Assembly (NCBI GenBank): GCA_030040515.1
Contig: JASHTO010000002.1
Span: 1 to 11,010 of the forward strand
Reading direction: 5' to 3'
Length of the DNA stretch: 11,010 nucleotides
Origin: Terriglobia bacterium
GTDB lineage: Bacteria > Acidobacteriota > Terriglobia > UBA7540
Part shown: in pieces, positions 1 through 7,012 of the stretch
Numbering within the stretch: the stretch's first letter is position 1
Layout: the number at the start of each line of letters is the position of its first letter
Position numbers and translations under genes: made by a program
The notes under the pieces: model-generated
Told to the model about the DNA's origin: nothing
The model's database searches: none
The model's input: only the letters and a program-made list of their open reading frames with translations

Positions 1-204
1 GCCCAGGGAGTTCAAAACCTCGACTCCCGTGTTCGAATAGACGTGGAACCGCGCTTGGCGGCCACCCACGCAAATCGTGTGCTTGCCGCGCTGGGGAGCA
101 AAGCAAAACCGATACGTTGACCGCAGCAATCCCCGGATCTTCAGTTTATCGCCCGCCTTGATGACCAAGGGCCTGCGGGAAATTTTCTTCAACGCCTTGA
201 GCAT
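1..204 (-). CDS. FkbM-family methyltransferase-like protein, N-terminal part (runs off the left edge)
   Basis: Reading the minus strand from an ATG at 204 gives 68 open codons to the window edge, beginning MLKALKKIS. The start is supported by a Shine-Dalgarno AGAGGG (213-218) eight bases upstream and by an in-frame stop at 250-252. The visible residues contain no catalytic motif. They align almost without gaps to the leader of the FkbM domain in the large fusion protein encoded at 1725-5210: LKALKKIS versus LHALKRLS, RGLLRSTYR versus RKILRSWYYR, and an identical ARFHV at residues 51-55. In the fusion this leader directly precedes the SAM-binding domain, so I infer a stand-alone SAM-dependent sugar O-methyltransferase. 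It lies 91 bases after the polymerase/ligase gene and is probably in the same operon. The catalytic half is outside the window, so the function rests on this paralogy alone. Confidence 0.72.
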   Translation of the reverse strand, partial: MLKALKKISRRPLVIKAGDKLKIRGLLRSTYRFCFAPQRGKHTICVGGRQARFHVYSNTGVEVLNSLG

Positions 205-237
205 TCCGGCATCCCTCTGCTTCAGAACCTTTTTGGA

Positions 238-271
238 CTGGCCGGCGATTCACACCCGCGCCAAAGGCCAG
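238..271. other. Hairpin in the gap between the ligase and FkbM genes
   Basis: CTGGCCGGCG (238-247) can pair with CGCC (259-262) plus GGCCAG (266-271), leaving an AAA bulge and an 11-base loop. It lies in the 91-base space between the polymerase/ligase stop and the FkbM start. On the transcribed minus strand no run of T follows it, so it is not a standard Rho-independent terminator. It could be a processing or attenuation structure, or chance in GC-rich DNA. Confidence 0.3.
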
Positions 272-295
272 CAACGCCCGGCCACTCTCTCCGAC

Positions 296-1735
296 TTATG
301 CGCCCTCAGGGGGAGGCATTTGCGGCGCAGGATCCAAAAATTGAGTCTGGCGTCTTGCCAGCCGCAGGCGCAAACTGCGTTCTTTGGCCTCCCGCGACGA
401 GACTCTGCGCATCTGGTTGTGAAGCGCCATGACGTAGGGAACAATCGGCGCGCTGAGCAGCCAGGCGGCAGAAAAATACGCGAAGGTTGATTCGGTGACG
501 GAAGAAATCGTTACAAACATAAATACGGCGGGAATTTCCGCGGGAATTAAAGATCTGTCGGCCGGTGGGGCAAGGAAGAAATACTTGATGATGTAACCCC
601 ACACAATGACCACTCCCAGGATGATCGCCAGGCCTCCCAAAAGGCCCGATTGGAAGATCGCATGCAGGAAGGCATTATGCATGTGCTCTCCGCCCAGATA
701 GAAGCGGTCGGCCTGGAACCCCAATCCCACCCAGGGCGAATCCCAGAAAAAATGAATTGCTTCGTCCCAGGTGCGAGTTCGCCCGGTCATGGTGGGATCG
801 ATTCGTCCGGTTCGAGTAATGTACATGAAAAATCCGGAGAAGAAGCCGCGCAAACCCAGAACGATGGCCGCGCCCGTCCCGGCCAGCAGGTTGACGGTGC
901 GCTTGGTTTTTTCCATCGTCATGATGACCGCCACTCCCACAATGAATGCCAGAGTCTCCGTTCGCCCGTTGGCGATCACCAAGCCGGCAAGCGCCGCGAT
1001 GAATAGACCTCCCCAAATCACGCGCATGGGCAGGCTTCCCTTCCGCAGGACCCTGGGCAGGGCCACCAGCGCGGCAATGGCGGCGTAGCGTGCAAACCCG
1101 GTGTTGCGAGTTCCAGGCATCCCGAAGATATCCACGTCGCCGCCGTAGGCGCGCACTCCCACCGGATTGGTATCGGTCTGCATCAGGGCTCCCGAACCCA
1201 GAAAGGGAATGGCGCCCAGCAGGCTGAGCGTCAAGATGAAGCACACGTTCCAGGTGAAGTTTAAGACATGGCGAAGATCGGAGAGAGGATCCGGAACAGC
1301 GACAATCGCCAGCAGGACCGCGACGATGGCCAGATAGTTCAATCCGTTGTACAAGGCATCCCGGGGGTCAGGAGAAAAGGCGGCGGAGGAAATTAACCCG
1401 ATGATGACATAGAGCAGCATCAACCCGAGGGGGCCGACGATCCAGGAAAAAATCCGGTTGGCGCGGGCAAAAGCGATCACCAAGGAAAACCAGGCCGCCA
1501 CCATCGGGGAAAAAGCCCTGATGCCGTGGATGAAATACGTGGGCTTGGTTTCAAACTTGGGGCTGAGCATGTAACCGTAGGTCGTGTTGTAGCCCAGCCA
1601 GAGGAGAAGCCAGAGGGCCATCCCCAATTGCGCGTTCAGGGTGATCTTGTCGCCCGTCGCAACAGCCTTAGCGGCGGGGGAGCGCCGTGGCAGGCGACGC
1701 ACCCTTCGCGGTGTGCGTGCCAATTCAATTCCCAT
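296..1735 (-). CDS. O-antigen polymerase/ligase family membrane protein (Wzy/WaaL type)
   Basis: This 479-residue polytopic inner-membrane protein has a basic, arginine-rich N-terminus (residues 5-23) followed by about ten to twelve hydrophobic segments, for example near 38-56, 73-90, 97-118, 134-149, 161-180, 240-256, 262-275, 284-304, 365-388 and 402-438. The Wzy_C hallmark is present: a conserved arginine before RTWDEAI (321-327) opens a periplasmic loop, and HMHNAFLHAIFQSGLLGG (351-368) follows. Family members either polymerise undecaprenyl-linked repeat units (Wzy) or join finished glycan to lipid A core or protein (WaaL, PglL); sequence alone does not separate these. The ATG at 1735 has GAGG five bases upstream and overlaps the end of the fusion gene by 11 bases, so the two are probably translationally coupled. 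The C-terminal 40 residues are charged and probably cytoplasmic. Confidence 0.88.
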   Translation of the reverse strand: MGIELARTPRRVRRLPRRSPAAKAVATGDKITLNAQLGMALWLLLWLGYNTTYGYMLSPKFETKPTYFIHGIRAFSPMVAAWFSLVIAFARANRIFSWIVGPLGLMLLYVIIGLISSAAFSPDPRDALYNGLNYLAIVAVLLAIVAVPDPLSDLRHVLNFTWNVCFILTLSLLGAIPFLGSGALMQTDTNPVGVRAYGGDVDIFGMPGTRNTGFARYAAIAALVALPRVLRKGSLPMRVIWGGLFIAALAGLVIANGRTETLAFIVGVAVIMTMEKTKRTVNLLAGTGAAIVLGLRGFFSGFFMYITRTGRIDPTMTGRTRTWDEAIHFFWDSPWVGLGFQADRFYLGGEHMHNAFLHAIFQSGLLGGLAIILGVVIVWGYIIKYFFLAPPADRSLIPAEIPAVFMFVTISSVTESTFAYFSAAWLLSAPIVPYVMALHNQMRRVSSREAKERSLRLRLARRQTQFLDPAPQMPPPEGA

Positions 1736-4700
1736 TCGAGCCTCGAGGTATTCCCAACGCTTCGCCGTAAATGCCTAAGATCCGCTCACCCAACATGTCC
1801 CAGCAATAAACCTGCTCGGCGCGGGCGCGCGCCGCTTGACTCATTCTAGCGCGCAGGCCGGAATCCTGATAAAGCTTTTCGAGCGCCTGGGCCATGAGTC
1901 CGACGGCCTCATCGGGTGAGTTGGCCGGGACCTTAAACCCGCACTCCGGCGTAATGTGCAAACCGGGTCCTCCGAGGTCTAGACAAACCACCGGCCGGCC
2001 GGCGGCCATGGCTTCCACCACCACCAATCCCCCGCCATCCCGCATGCTCGCGAAAAGAAAAACGTCGCAGGTTCGCATGCTTAAGAGCAGACGCTCGCGC
2101 GGCAGCCACTTTTCGATTCGCGCCTGCTTCTCGATCCCCAGGGTGCGAATCAAATTCTCCAGCCGGCCCAGCTCCGGGCCTTTGCCAATGATGGTAAAGC
2201 TCGCCTGGGGATGATTTTTGGCGAATTTTGCGAAGGTCTGAAGGGCGAGGTCGAATCCTTTGAGCGGAACCAGCCGGCCGGCGGAGAGCACGGTGAATCC
2301 CTGGCCGGCAGCGGCCGATTGAGGCAGGGCAAGCTCTTCGCGCGAGATGCCGTTCACCGAAGCCAGTTGAACTTTGTCCCGCCAACGGGCGGGAACGCCC
2401 TCCACCGCCTCGCGATTGCACGCCAGGATCACCTGGGCGCGTTGCTGGCTCTTCACAAAAAAAGGATCGTGCCGGAAGATCCACTGCCCCAAAATGCGCC
2501 GGTACTCACCCAGGCGGCTCCAGAACCGAAAGCTCATCAGAAATTCCCTGGGAATACGATGCGCGCCTCCGCCGGGTCCGCGAACGTAGGGAATGGGCAA
2601 TAAGGCGCCGATGATGCTCGCCATCCAGTCATTTTCGTAGGTGAGATGGTGATAGAGGTCGAAGCGCAACTTGCGGTGGAGTTTGCGCGCTGCGAAGTAG
2701 GCCTTCCATTGCCAGAGGTAGGCGTACAATTGCACCCCCACCTGGCGGCCGATCATCACGTGCAGCCAATGCGGCAGACCCACATAGACGAATTCCACGT
2801 TGGGCAACGATTGAGTCTCCAGAGCGCGCTCGATCGCCGCGCGATTTTGGGCGGCGGTAAGTACCCAGAGACGGTGTTCGCGGCTCAGGTGTTTCACCAG
2901 GTTCCAGGCCATCAAATCGCCGCCACCGGGAACCTCCGCTTCCGGACTCACCAGGCAAACGTACGCGCCCACCAGAATTCGACGCATCGTTTGGGCTTCA
3001 GGATATGGCCGGACGGGCAATGCCGGCGTAGGGCTCACTGCGGCTTCCATCGCGGGGCGGAAGGAAGCCTCTTGCTTGTGGGCGATGAAGAAAAAGTTTT
3101 CGTCGCGCTCCCGCCCCAGCTTTTCAACGCGGGAAAATCCCCGGGAAACCAGGAATTCCCGGATGGCCTCTTCCGTTACGCCGGCGGGCAACAGGTGAGG
3201 ATGAATTTCGCAGCAAACCAGCTCGCAGGCGGGCTGCGCCAAAGTGCGCCGAAGCCCCTGGAGGACGGCGAATTCGTGCCCCTCCACATCGATCTTCACC
3301 GCACGAGGAACCGGCAGGTTTTCCTCGGCAACCAAACGATCTCCATTGGCGATTTCTACGCTCTCGCGCGTAACCTGCCCGCCCATCGAGCCAGAGGGGG
3401 GCGCCGAAAGCCGGGGGCAAGTAACCCCGTCCCTCACGAAGAGATGGCCCTCGCCCGGCTCCGCGCCCAGAGCCTTTTGGATGCACTGAACTCCCTTCAC
3501 GGAGTTCAGGCTCAGGTTCTCGAGAAGATGCAGATGGCTCTGCTTTTCAGGCTCAAAGGCAACCACCTTGCCGTGCTCTCCCACCGATTTGGCGAGGAGA
3601 ATGCTGTAAATTCCAATATTCGCGCCGACGTCATACACCACGTCCCCGGGCGCCAGGAATTTGAGCATCAAGTCGAGCACCGCGCGCTCGCCGATTTCCA
3701 CGGCCTCGAGAATTCGAAGTTCCCGATAACTCCGAACGTGGAATCGGGCGGATACGCCGTTGACCTGAACCGGCAGAATGCCCCCGGCGGGGCGCGCCCA
3801 GCGGTAGTACCAGCTCCTCAGGATCTTGCGAACTCCAAACTTACCCGCCCATCGGCTGACTCCCTCACGATAGGAAAGTCGCTTGAGCGCGTGCAGGCGG
3901 TGCTCTTCATCCGCAGCCGGCGGTTTTCCAGGAGCCACGGGCCGGCCGCGCAGCGCGGCTCCCTCGGCCACCGCCCGCTCGAGCCAGCGATGGCGATAGG
4001 CGATGGCCCGCTCACGCCCCGCCGCGCCCTCCCGCATCAGCAGGCAGAGGGAATTCACCAGGTAAAGGCGCAGCAGCCCTTCGTCCAATCGCCAATCACC
4101 GGTTCCCAGCCGCGCCCAATCCATGACCATCTCCGGCCTTCGCCAGATCACCGCCGCCACGGCGTGGAAATTCAAAACGTCCCAAAGATTGGGCTGACCG
4201 AACTCGGCCAACTCCCAATCGAAAACAAACAATTCGCCGTTTGGCTGCACCAGGGTATTTCCCGGGGCGAAATCACCATGAAAGCACCCGCACCGCACGG
4301 CGACGCCCTCGAGCAATTGCCCTGCCTGCTGGAGGGAAAGATCGCCGGCGCGCCGTTGCTCAGGGGTAAGAAGGTGTGCAGCATCCTGCCATCGCTCTCT
4401 GACCTCACCCACCACAACCTCTCCGGGCTTCTGCACTTCCCTCGCTTCCCACAAATGGCGCAGAAATCTTTCGTGCGCCCTGGTAAATTTGGTCGGCCCG
4501 GTCCTACCCGAACGCGCCGACTGGAAGACCACGTATCCAGCCTGCCATTCCTGGCGATGCAAAACTTCCGGAAGGCGACCGCGAAGCGCCGCAAAGCCTC
4601 CCAACCTGTGAAGAACCTCAGCCTCATGTTGAAGATGCGCTCCGGAGGCTTCAGAAAGCGGGAGCTTGGCGTAACAAAGGATTTTGCCATCGGGGGATAT

Positions 4701-5210
4701 GACCTGAATGGTCAGCTTACGGTAGAGTCCCCGCCGGCCGACCAAAATGGCGAAGGCTGGATTCGCTTCGCCGGTAACCCGCTCCACCATGCCCTCGAAC
4801 GCCCGCAAGTGATGTTGGTCTACCGAGATTCGCTCCCAAGCCCAGCCTTTCCAGCCTGTTTTCACCACGCCGAACAACACGGCGCGCGGAACCCACCAAC
4901 GCCAAGCGCGAGGGTGGACCATAGCCAGCCCGCTGAGCGTCCAACGCTTGTCACCGAGCGGAAGCAGGCAACGCGGGTGTCGGTAGGAGGGAATGACCGC
5001 AAAGCGCTGTGGCGGGGAATGATTCTTGCCGGCTGCCGATGGGGTTTCAGACAACCCGCACAATTGCCGCAATGCCTTCGCAACAAGATCGCCTTCGGAA
5101 TCCTGCGCAGCCGGCAGCGTGCGACGAGGAAACCCCGGAACTCCGCCGCGTGTGAAAGTGGGTGGGGCGCGATGCTCTCCGAGTTTTTCAGCGGGCTCTT
5201 GCCGCGTCAA
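1725..5210 (-). CDS. Three-domain fusion: kinase-like phosphotransferase, FkbM methyltransferase, GT4 glycosyltransferase
   Basis: A single uninterrupted frame of 1161 residues, counted from the TTG at 5210. Residues 1-65 are basic and low in complexity. Residues about 66-430 hold an aminoglycoside-phosphotransferase/LPS-kinase-like fold: candidate ATP-binding Lys182 (YAKL), Glu196 (HEAEVL), catalytic loop HGDFAPGN (311-318; Asp313, Asn318) and metal-binding FDWE (330-333). Residues about 439-713 are an FkbM-type SAM methyltransferase with DVGANIGIYS (527-536), acidic FEPE (551-554) and KIDVEGHE (639-646). A Pro/Ala-rich linker (714-741) leads to a GT4 transferase (742-1161) with GGG near the N-terminus, SAGRLVPLKG (976-985) and RDGGGLVVVEAMAAG (1057-1071). 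All three sets of key residues look intact, apart from Asp in place of the first Glu of the GT4 E-x7-E motif. Each domain is usually a separate protein. The internal ATGs at 2987 and 3050 lack Shine-Dalgarno sequences, arguing for one polypeptide. A further in-frame TTG at 5288 has a poorer ribosome site. Likely cytoplasmic. The acceptor sugar and the target of the kinase are unknown. Confidence 0.88.
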   Translation of the reverse strand: MTRQEPAEKLGEHRAPPTFTRGGVPGFPRRTLPAAQDSEGDLVAKALRQLCGLSETPSAAGKNHSPPQRFAVIPSYRHPRCLLPLGDKRWTLSGLAMVHPRAWRWWVPRAVLFGVVKTGWKGWAWERISVDQHHLRAFEGMVERVTGEANPAFAILVGRRGLYRKLTIQVISPDGKILCYAKLPLSEASGAHLQHEAEVLHRLGGFAALRGRLPEVLHRQEWQAGYVVFQSARSGRTGPTKFTRAHERFLRHLWEAREVQKPGEVVVGEVRERWQDAAHLLTPEQRRAGDLSLQQAGQLLEGVAVRCGCFHGDFAPGNTLVQPNGELFVFDWELAEFGQPNLWDVLNFHAVAAVIWRRPEMVMDWARLGTGDWRLDEGLLRLYLVNSLCLLMREGAAGRERAIAYRHRWLERAVAEGAALRGRPVAPGKPPAADEEHRLHALKRLSYREGVSRWAGKFGVRKILRSWYYRWARPAGGILPVQVNGVSARFHVRSYRELRILEAVEIGERAVLDLMLKFLAPGDVVYDVGANIGIYSILLAKSVGEHGKVVAFEPEKQSHLHLLENLSLNSVKGVQCIQKALGAEPGEGHLFVRDGVTCPRLSAPPSGSMGGQVTRESVEIANGDRLVAEENLPVPRAVKIDVEGHEFAVLQGLRRTLAQPACELVCCEIHPHLLPAGVTEEAIREFLVSRGFSRVEKLGRERDENFFFIAHKQEASFRPAMEAAVSPTPALPVRPYPEAQTMRRILVGAYVCLVSPEAEVPGGGDLMAWNLVKHLSREHRLWVLTAAQNRAAIERALETQSLPNVEFVYVGLPHWLHVMIGRQVGVQLYAYLWQWKAYFAARKLHRKLRFDLYHHLTYENDWMASIIGALLPIPYVRGPGGGAHRIPREFLMSFRFWSRLGEYRRILGQWIFRHDPFFVKSQQRAQVILACNREAVEGVPARWRDKVQLASVNGISREELALPQSAAAGQGFTVLSAGRLVPLKGFDLALQTFAKFAKNHPQASFTIIGKGPELGRLENLIRTLGIEKQARIEKWLPRERLLLSMRTCDVFLFASMRDGGGLVVVEAMAAGRPVVCLDLGGPGLHITPECGFKVPANSPDEAVGLMAQALEKLYQDSGLRARMSQAARARAEQVYCWDMLGERILGIYGEALGIPRGSNGN

Positions 5211-5216
5211 AAATCG

Positions 5217-5222
5217 CTCCTT
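5217..5222 (-). promoter_or_regulatory. Strong ribosome binding site selecting a TTG start
   Basis: On the minus strand AAGGAG is followed by six bases and then TTG at 5210. This is near-ideal Shine-Dalgarno sequence and spacing, and it is the main reason for choosing this rare start over the in-frame TTG at 5288, which has only a weak AGGCGG-like element. No ATG occurs in frame until deep inside the kinase-like region. Confidence 0.6.
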
Positions 5223-5359
5223 GGGCCGAGGCCGTCCACTTTCGAATATTTTCCGAGCTCGCGCGGCTGGACGTCCGGATCCGTCCAAGAGATTATCCGC
5301 CTGTGGAATGTCCTCGTGCCCATCTCCTCGCAGCTCGTCGCGCGAGGACGGATGTCAAC

Positions 5360-5388
5360 ATTATCCCATGGTTGGGGGTGCTTGTAGA
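5360..5388 (-). promoter_or_regulatory. Candidate sigma-70-type promoter for the fusion-ligase-FkbM genes
   Basis: On the minus strand TCTACA (5383-5388, four of six matches to TTGACA) lies 17 bases before GATAAT (5360-5365, five of six matches to TATAAT). Transcription would begin near 5353 and read into the fusion gene. The position between the repeat and the gene is sensible and the spacing is optimal, but the -35 match is modest and no experimental support is available. Confidence 0.3.
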
Positions 5389-5446
5389 GGATCGATTCAT
5401 GGGCAATGGTAAGGAATAAGGAACAGTTCTGTGTTGCGGTTTGTTA

Positions 5447-5501
5447 GCTGTAGCGGCGGTCTATCGACCGCCGGGCGACGCTCATAGAGCGCCGCTACAG
5501 C
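5447..5501. repeat. Compact palindromic intergenic repeat (REP-like)
   Basis: Outer 12-base arms GCTGTAGCGGCG (5447-5458) and CGCCGCTACAGC (5490-5501) are perfect inverted repeats. Inside lie two smaller hairpins: GGCGGTC/GACCGCC (5455-5461 and 5466-5472, loop TATC), and an imperfect one around GCTC-ATA-GAGC (5480-5490). The whole can fold either as one long stem or as two side-by-side hairpins. It has no coding potential and no T run, so it is not a classical terminator. The design resembles dispersed REP-type elements, but copy number cannot be judged from this window. Confidence 0.65.
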
Positions 5502-5555
5502 GAGCTGCTCTGAGGCGATCTCGCCCGAATTAGCAGGGATGATGGGCCAATGAAT

Positions 5556-6764
5556 TCACGGCGCGCCGCCCGCCAGCTCCAACAGCTTGGGCTCAAGATC
5601 GTCCACGATTTTCTCCCACGCGTATTTCTGTTCCACAAGGGTGCGAGCGCGCTCGCCAATTTCGGCGCGGAGGGATGGGTTGCGAAGCAGATTCACGATG
5701 TGTTGTGCAAAGGGGCCGGGCGCATCGGCAACCAACAGGTGCTCGCCATCGCGGGCTTCGATGCCCTGGCAGCCGATGGTGGTGGATACCACGGGCACGC
5801 CGCAAGCCATCGCCTCCAGCACCTTCAGCTTGGTCCCCTCGCCGTAGCGATAAGGAGCAACGGAAACGGCAGCGCGGCAATAATAGGGCCAAATGTCTTT
5901 CACGGTTCCGGTGACGTGGACGCCGGGGACATCGCCGAGTTGCCTGACCTCCGCGGGCGGATTGCTCCCCACGATCCGGAACTGCGCGTCGGGAACGGCC
6001 TTTCGCACTTCGGGAAAGACCTGCCGCACAAACCAGATGGCCGCCTCGCAGTTGCGGTAAACGCGGAAGCCTGCGCAAAGAACCAGCTCCGGCTCGCCGG
6101 CGGGCGTCGAGGGAATAAAGAAATCCGTATCCACGCCGTTGGGGACCACCCAAAGCTTCACGCGCGAGGGAAGGAAGGTGCGCGTGAAGGCGGCCTCACG
6201 CTCCGACGCGGCCATCATGGCTGCAAGGCGGGAGCATACCGCTGCCTGAAACCGCCCCATCTTGGCGAGATTCACCAGCGCGAAGACGCGCTTGCCGATT
6301 CCCCCTTCGCGCCGATACTGCCGCCACAACAAGCCTTCCGACTCATGCTCGTCCAGAACCACCGGGGTCTGGCGCGCCAGATCCGCGGGAATGAGATTCG
6401 CCATGAATGCGAAGTTCGCGAGAATCAGGTCAAATCGCTGCGTCTTCAGCATTTCGCGGATGATGCCTTGAACTTCCTGCACACTGAATTTCGCCGCCGT
6501 GTAAGGAAGCGGTGAAAGGAGCGAAGCAAAAGCGGCAAGCACGGGATTTTTGCGCCGCGCGCTCGCCGGAGGGCGATAAAAGCGAACCTTGTGGCAAAGT
6601 TTCCTGATGGGATGATCGTTTTCGAGCGGCGGACCGTCGTACCCGGCCACGAAATCCAGCTCATGCCCGCGCCGGGCAAGCTCCCGCATCAGATTGTAGA
6701 TGCGGACCATGTTGCCGCCATACAGCGGCCACGGCAGGTGCGGCGATACGGCCAGGATTCGCAT
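5556..6764 (-). CDS. GT4 glycosyltransferase, similar to PEP-CTERM/exosortase-associated sugar transferases
   Basis: A 402-residue, predicted cytosolic or membrane-associated retaining glycosyltransferase with the GT-B fold. The N-terminal domain opens MRILAVSPHLPWPLYGG (1-17), with the glycine loop typical of the family, and continues with YNLMRELARRGHELDFV. The C-terminal donor-binding domain carries VVPNGVD (206-212), CAGFRVYRNCEAAIWF (230-245), where family members usually have a GxMxxxPN motif, and YGEGTKLKVLEAMACG (307-322) with the E-x7-E pair Glu309/Glu317. GVPVVSTTIGCQGI and DGEHLLVAD after it recall the TIGR03087-type sugar transferases found with EpsH/exosortase polysaccharide loci; this is recognition from memory, not a search. 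The ATG at 6764 was chosen over the one at 6818 because homology begins exactly there; neither has a clear Shine-Dalgarno sequence. It is flanked by gaps on both sides, so it may be transcribed alone. The sugar donor and acceptor are unknown. Confidence 0.87.
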   Translation of the reverse strand: MRILAVSPHLPWPLYGGNMVRIYNLMRELARRGHELDFVAGYDGPPLENDHPIRKLCHKVRFYRPPASARRKNPVLAAFASLLSPLPYTAAKFSVQEVQGIIREMLKTQRFDLILANFAFMANLIPADLARQTPVVLDEHESEGLLWRQYRREGGIGKRVFALVNLAKMGRFQAAVCSRLAAMMAASEREAAFTRTFLPSRVKLWVVPNGVDTDFFIPSTPAGEPELVLCAGFRVYRNCEAAIWFVRQVFPEVRKAVPDAQFRIVGSNPPAEVRQLGDVPGVHVTGTVKDIWPYYCRAAVSVAPYRYGEGTKLKVLEAMACGVPVVSTTIGCQGIEARDGEHLLVADAPGPFAQHIVNLLRNPSLRAEIGERARTLVEQKYAWEKIVDDLEPKLLELAGGAP

Positions 6765-6799
6765 TCGTCGTCGATGCAGCGCCGGGCGGTAAATATCTC

Positions 6800-6814
6800 C
6801 CCGGCAAAGCCGGG
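6800..6814. other. Short perfect hairpin in the leader of the GT4 gene
   Basis: CCCGGC (6800-6805) and GCCGGG (6809-6814) form a six-pair stem with a three-base loop, 36 bases upstream of the ATG at 6764. No T run follows on the minus strand. It would lie in the 5' leader if transcription comes from upstream; a role is only possible, not shown. Confidence 0.35.
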
Positions 6815-6853
6815 CCATCAGGATGCTTGGCCGCTCATCGGGGCGGCGAAGAA

Positions 6854-7012
6854 ACCCCTCACCCGACCTCCTCCGTCGGCCACCCTCTCCCCAGGGGAGA
6901 AGGAAAAGCTATAAGCGCGCTAGCGCGCAACAGATATATTTTCCCTCTCCCGTGGGGAGAGGGTGGCTCGCAACCGGCGTACTCATCAGCCGGGGCGAGG
7001 CGGGTGAGGGGT
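6854..7012. repeat. 159-bp intergenic inverted-repeat element
   Basis: Outer arms ACCCCTCACCC (6854-6864) and GGGTGAGGGGT (7002-7012) are perfectly complementary. So are the inner arms GCCACCCTCTCCCC (6879-6892) and GGGGAGAGGGTGGC (6954-6967). Each half also folds on itself: TCTCCCC-A-GGGGAGA (6886-6900) on the left, and CCCTCTCCC (6943-6951) with GGGAGAGGG (6955-6963) on the right. A perfect 14-base palindrome GCGCGCTAGCGCGC (6915-6928) is near the centre. Spacers between arms differ in length (14 and 34 bases), so it is not a simple mirror. Elements with CCCTCACCC and CCCTCTCCC arms are familiar between genes in many GC-rich bacteria. No transposase is present; it could be a non-autonomous mobile element or a REP-type structure. 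Confidence 0.75.

Larger units (their letters stand above)
5211..5555. other. 345-base intergenic region before the fusion gene
   Basis: No convincing gene is present between the GT4 stop at 5556 and the fusion start at 5210. It holds the palindromic repeat at 5447-5501, a candidate minus-strand promoter at 5360-5388, a leader of about 140 bases, and the ribosome binding site. If the TTG at 5288 were used instead, 5211-5288 would be coding. Confidence 0.6.

Noticed and set aside
77..490. A plus-strand frame at the left end
   Set aside because: It crosses the antisense of both the FkbM-like gene and the ligase gene and has no recognisable content; the minus-strand frame has a Shine-Dalgarno sequence and paralogy.
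2985..3050. Internal ATG codons (2987, 3050) as separate starts for the GT4 part of the fusion
   Set aside because: Neither has a Shine-Dalgarno sequence, and the frame is continuous through a typical inter-domain linker, so a separate gene is not supported.
5353..5358. A perfect TTGACA hexamer on the minus strand as a -35 box
   Set aside because: The sequence 17 bases further on is AGCTGC, which does not resemble a -10 box; the GATAAT-based candidate just upstream fits better.
2646..5387. A 913-codon open frame on the plus strand opposite the fusion gene
   Set aside because: It is exactly antisense to a gene with three recognisable enzyme domains, and its translation shows no recognisable domain. 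Long antisense frames are a common by-product of GC-rich codon use.
5550..6515. A 321-codon plus-strand frame opposite the GT4 gene
   Set aside because: It is antisense to a clear glycosyltransferase, has no recognisable motif, and its extent follows the codon bias of the real gene.
6854..7012. CRISPR-like array in the repeat-rich gap
   Set aside because: The repeated units are inverted copies, not regularly spaced direct repeats, and no cas gene is nearby.
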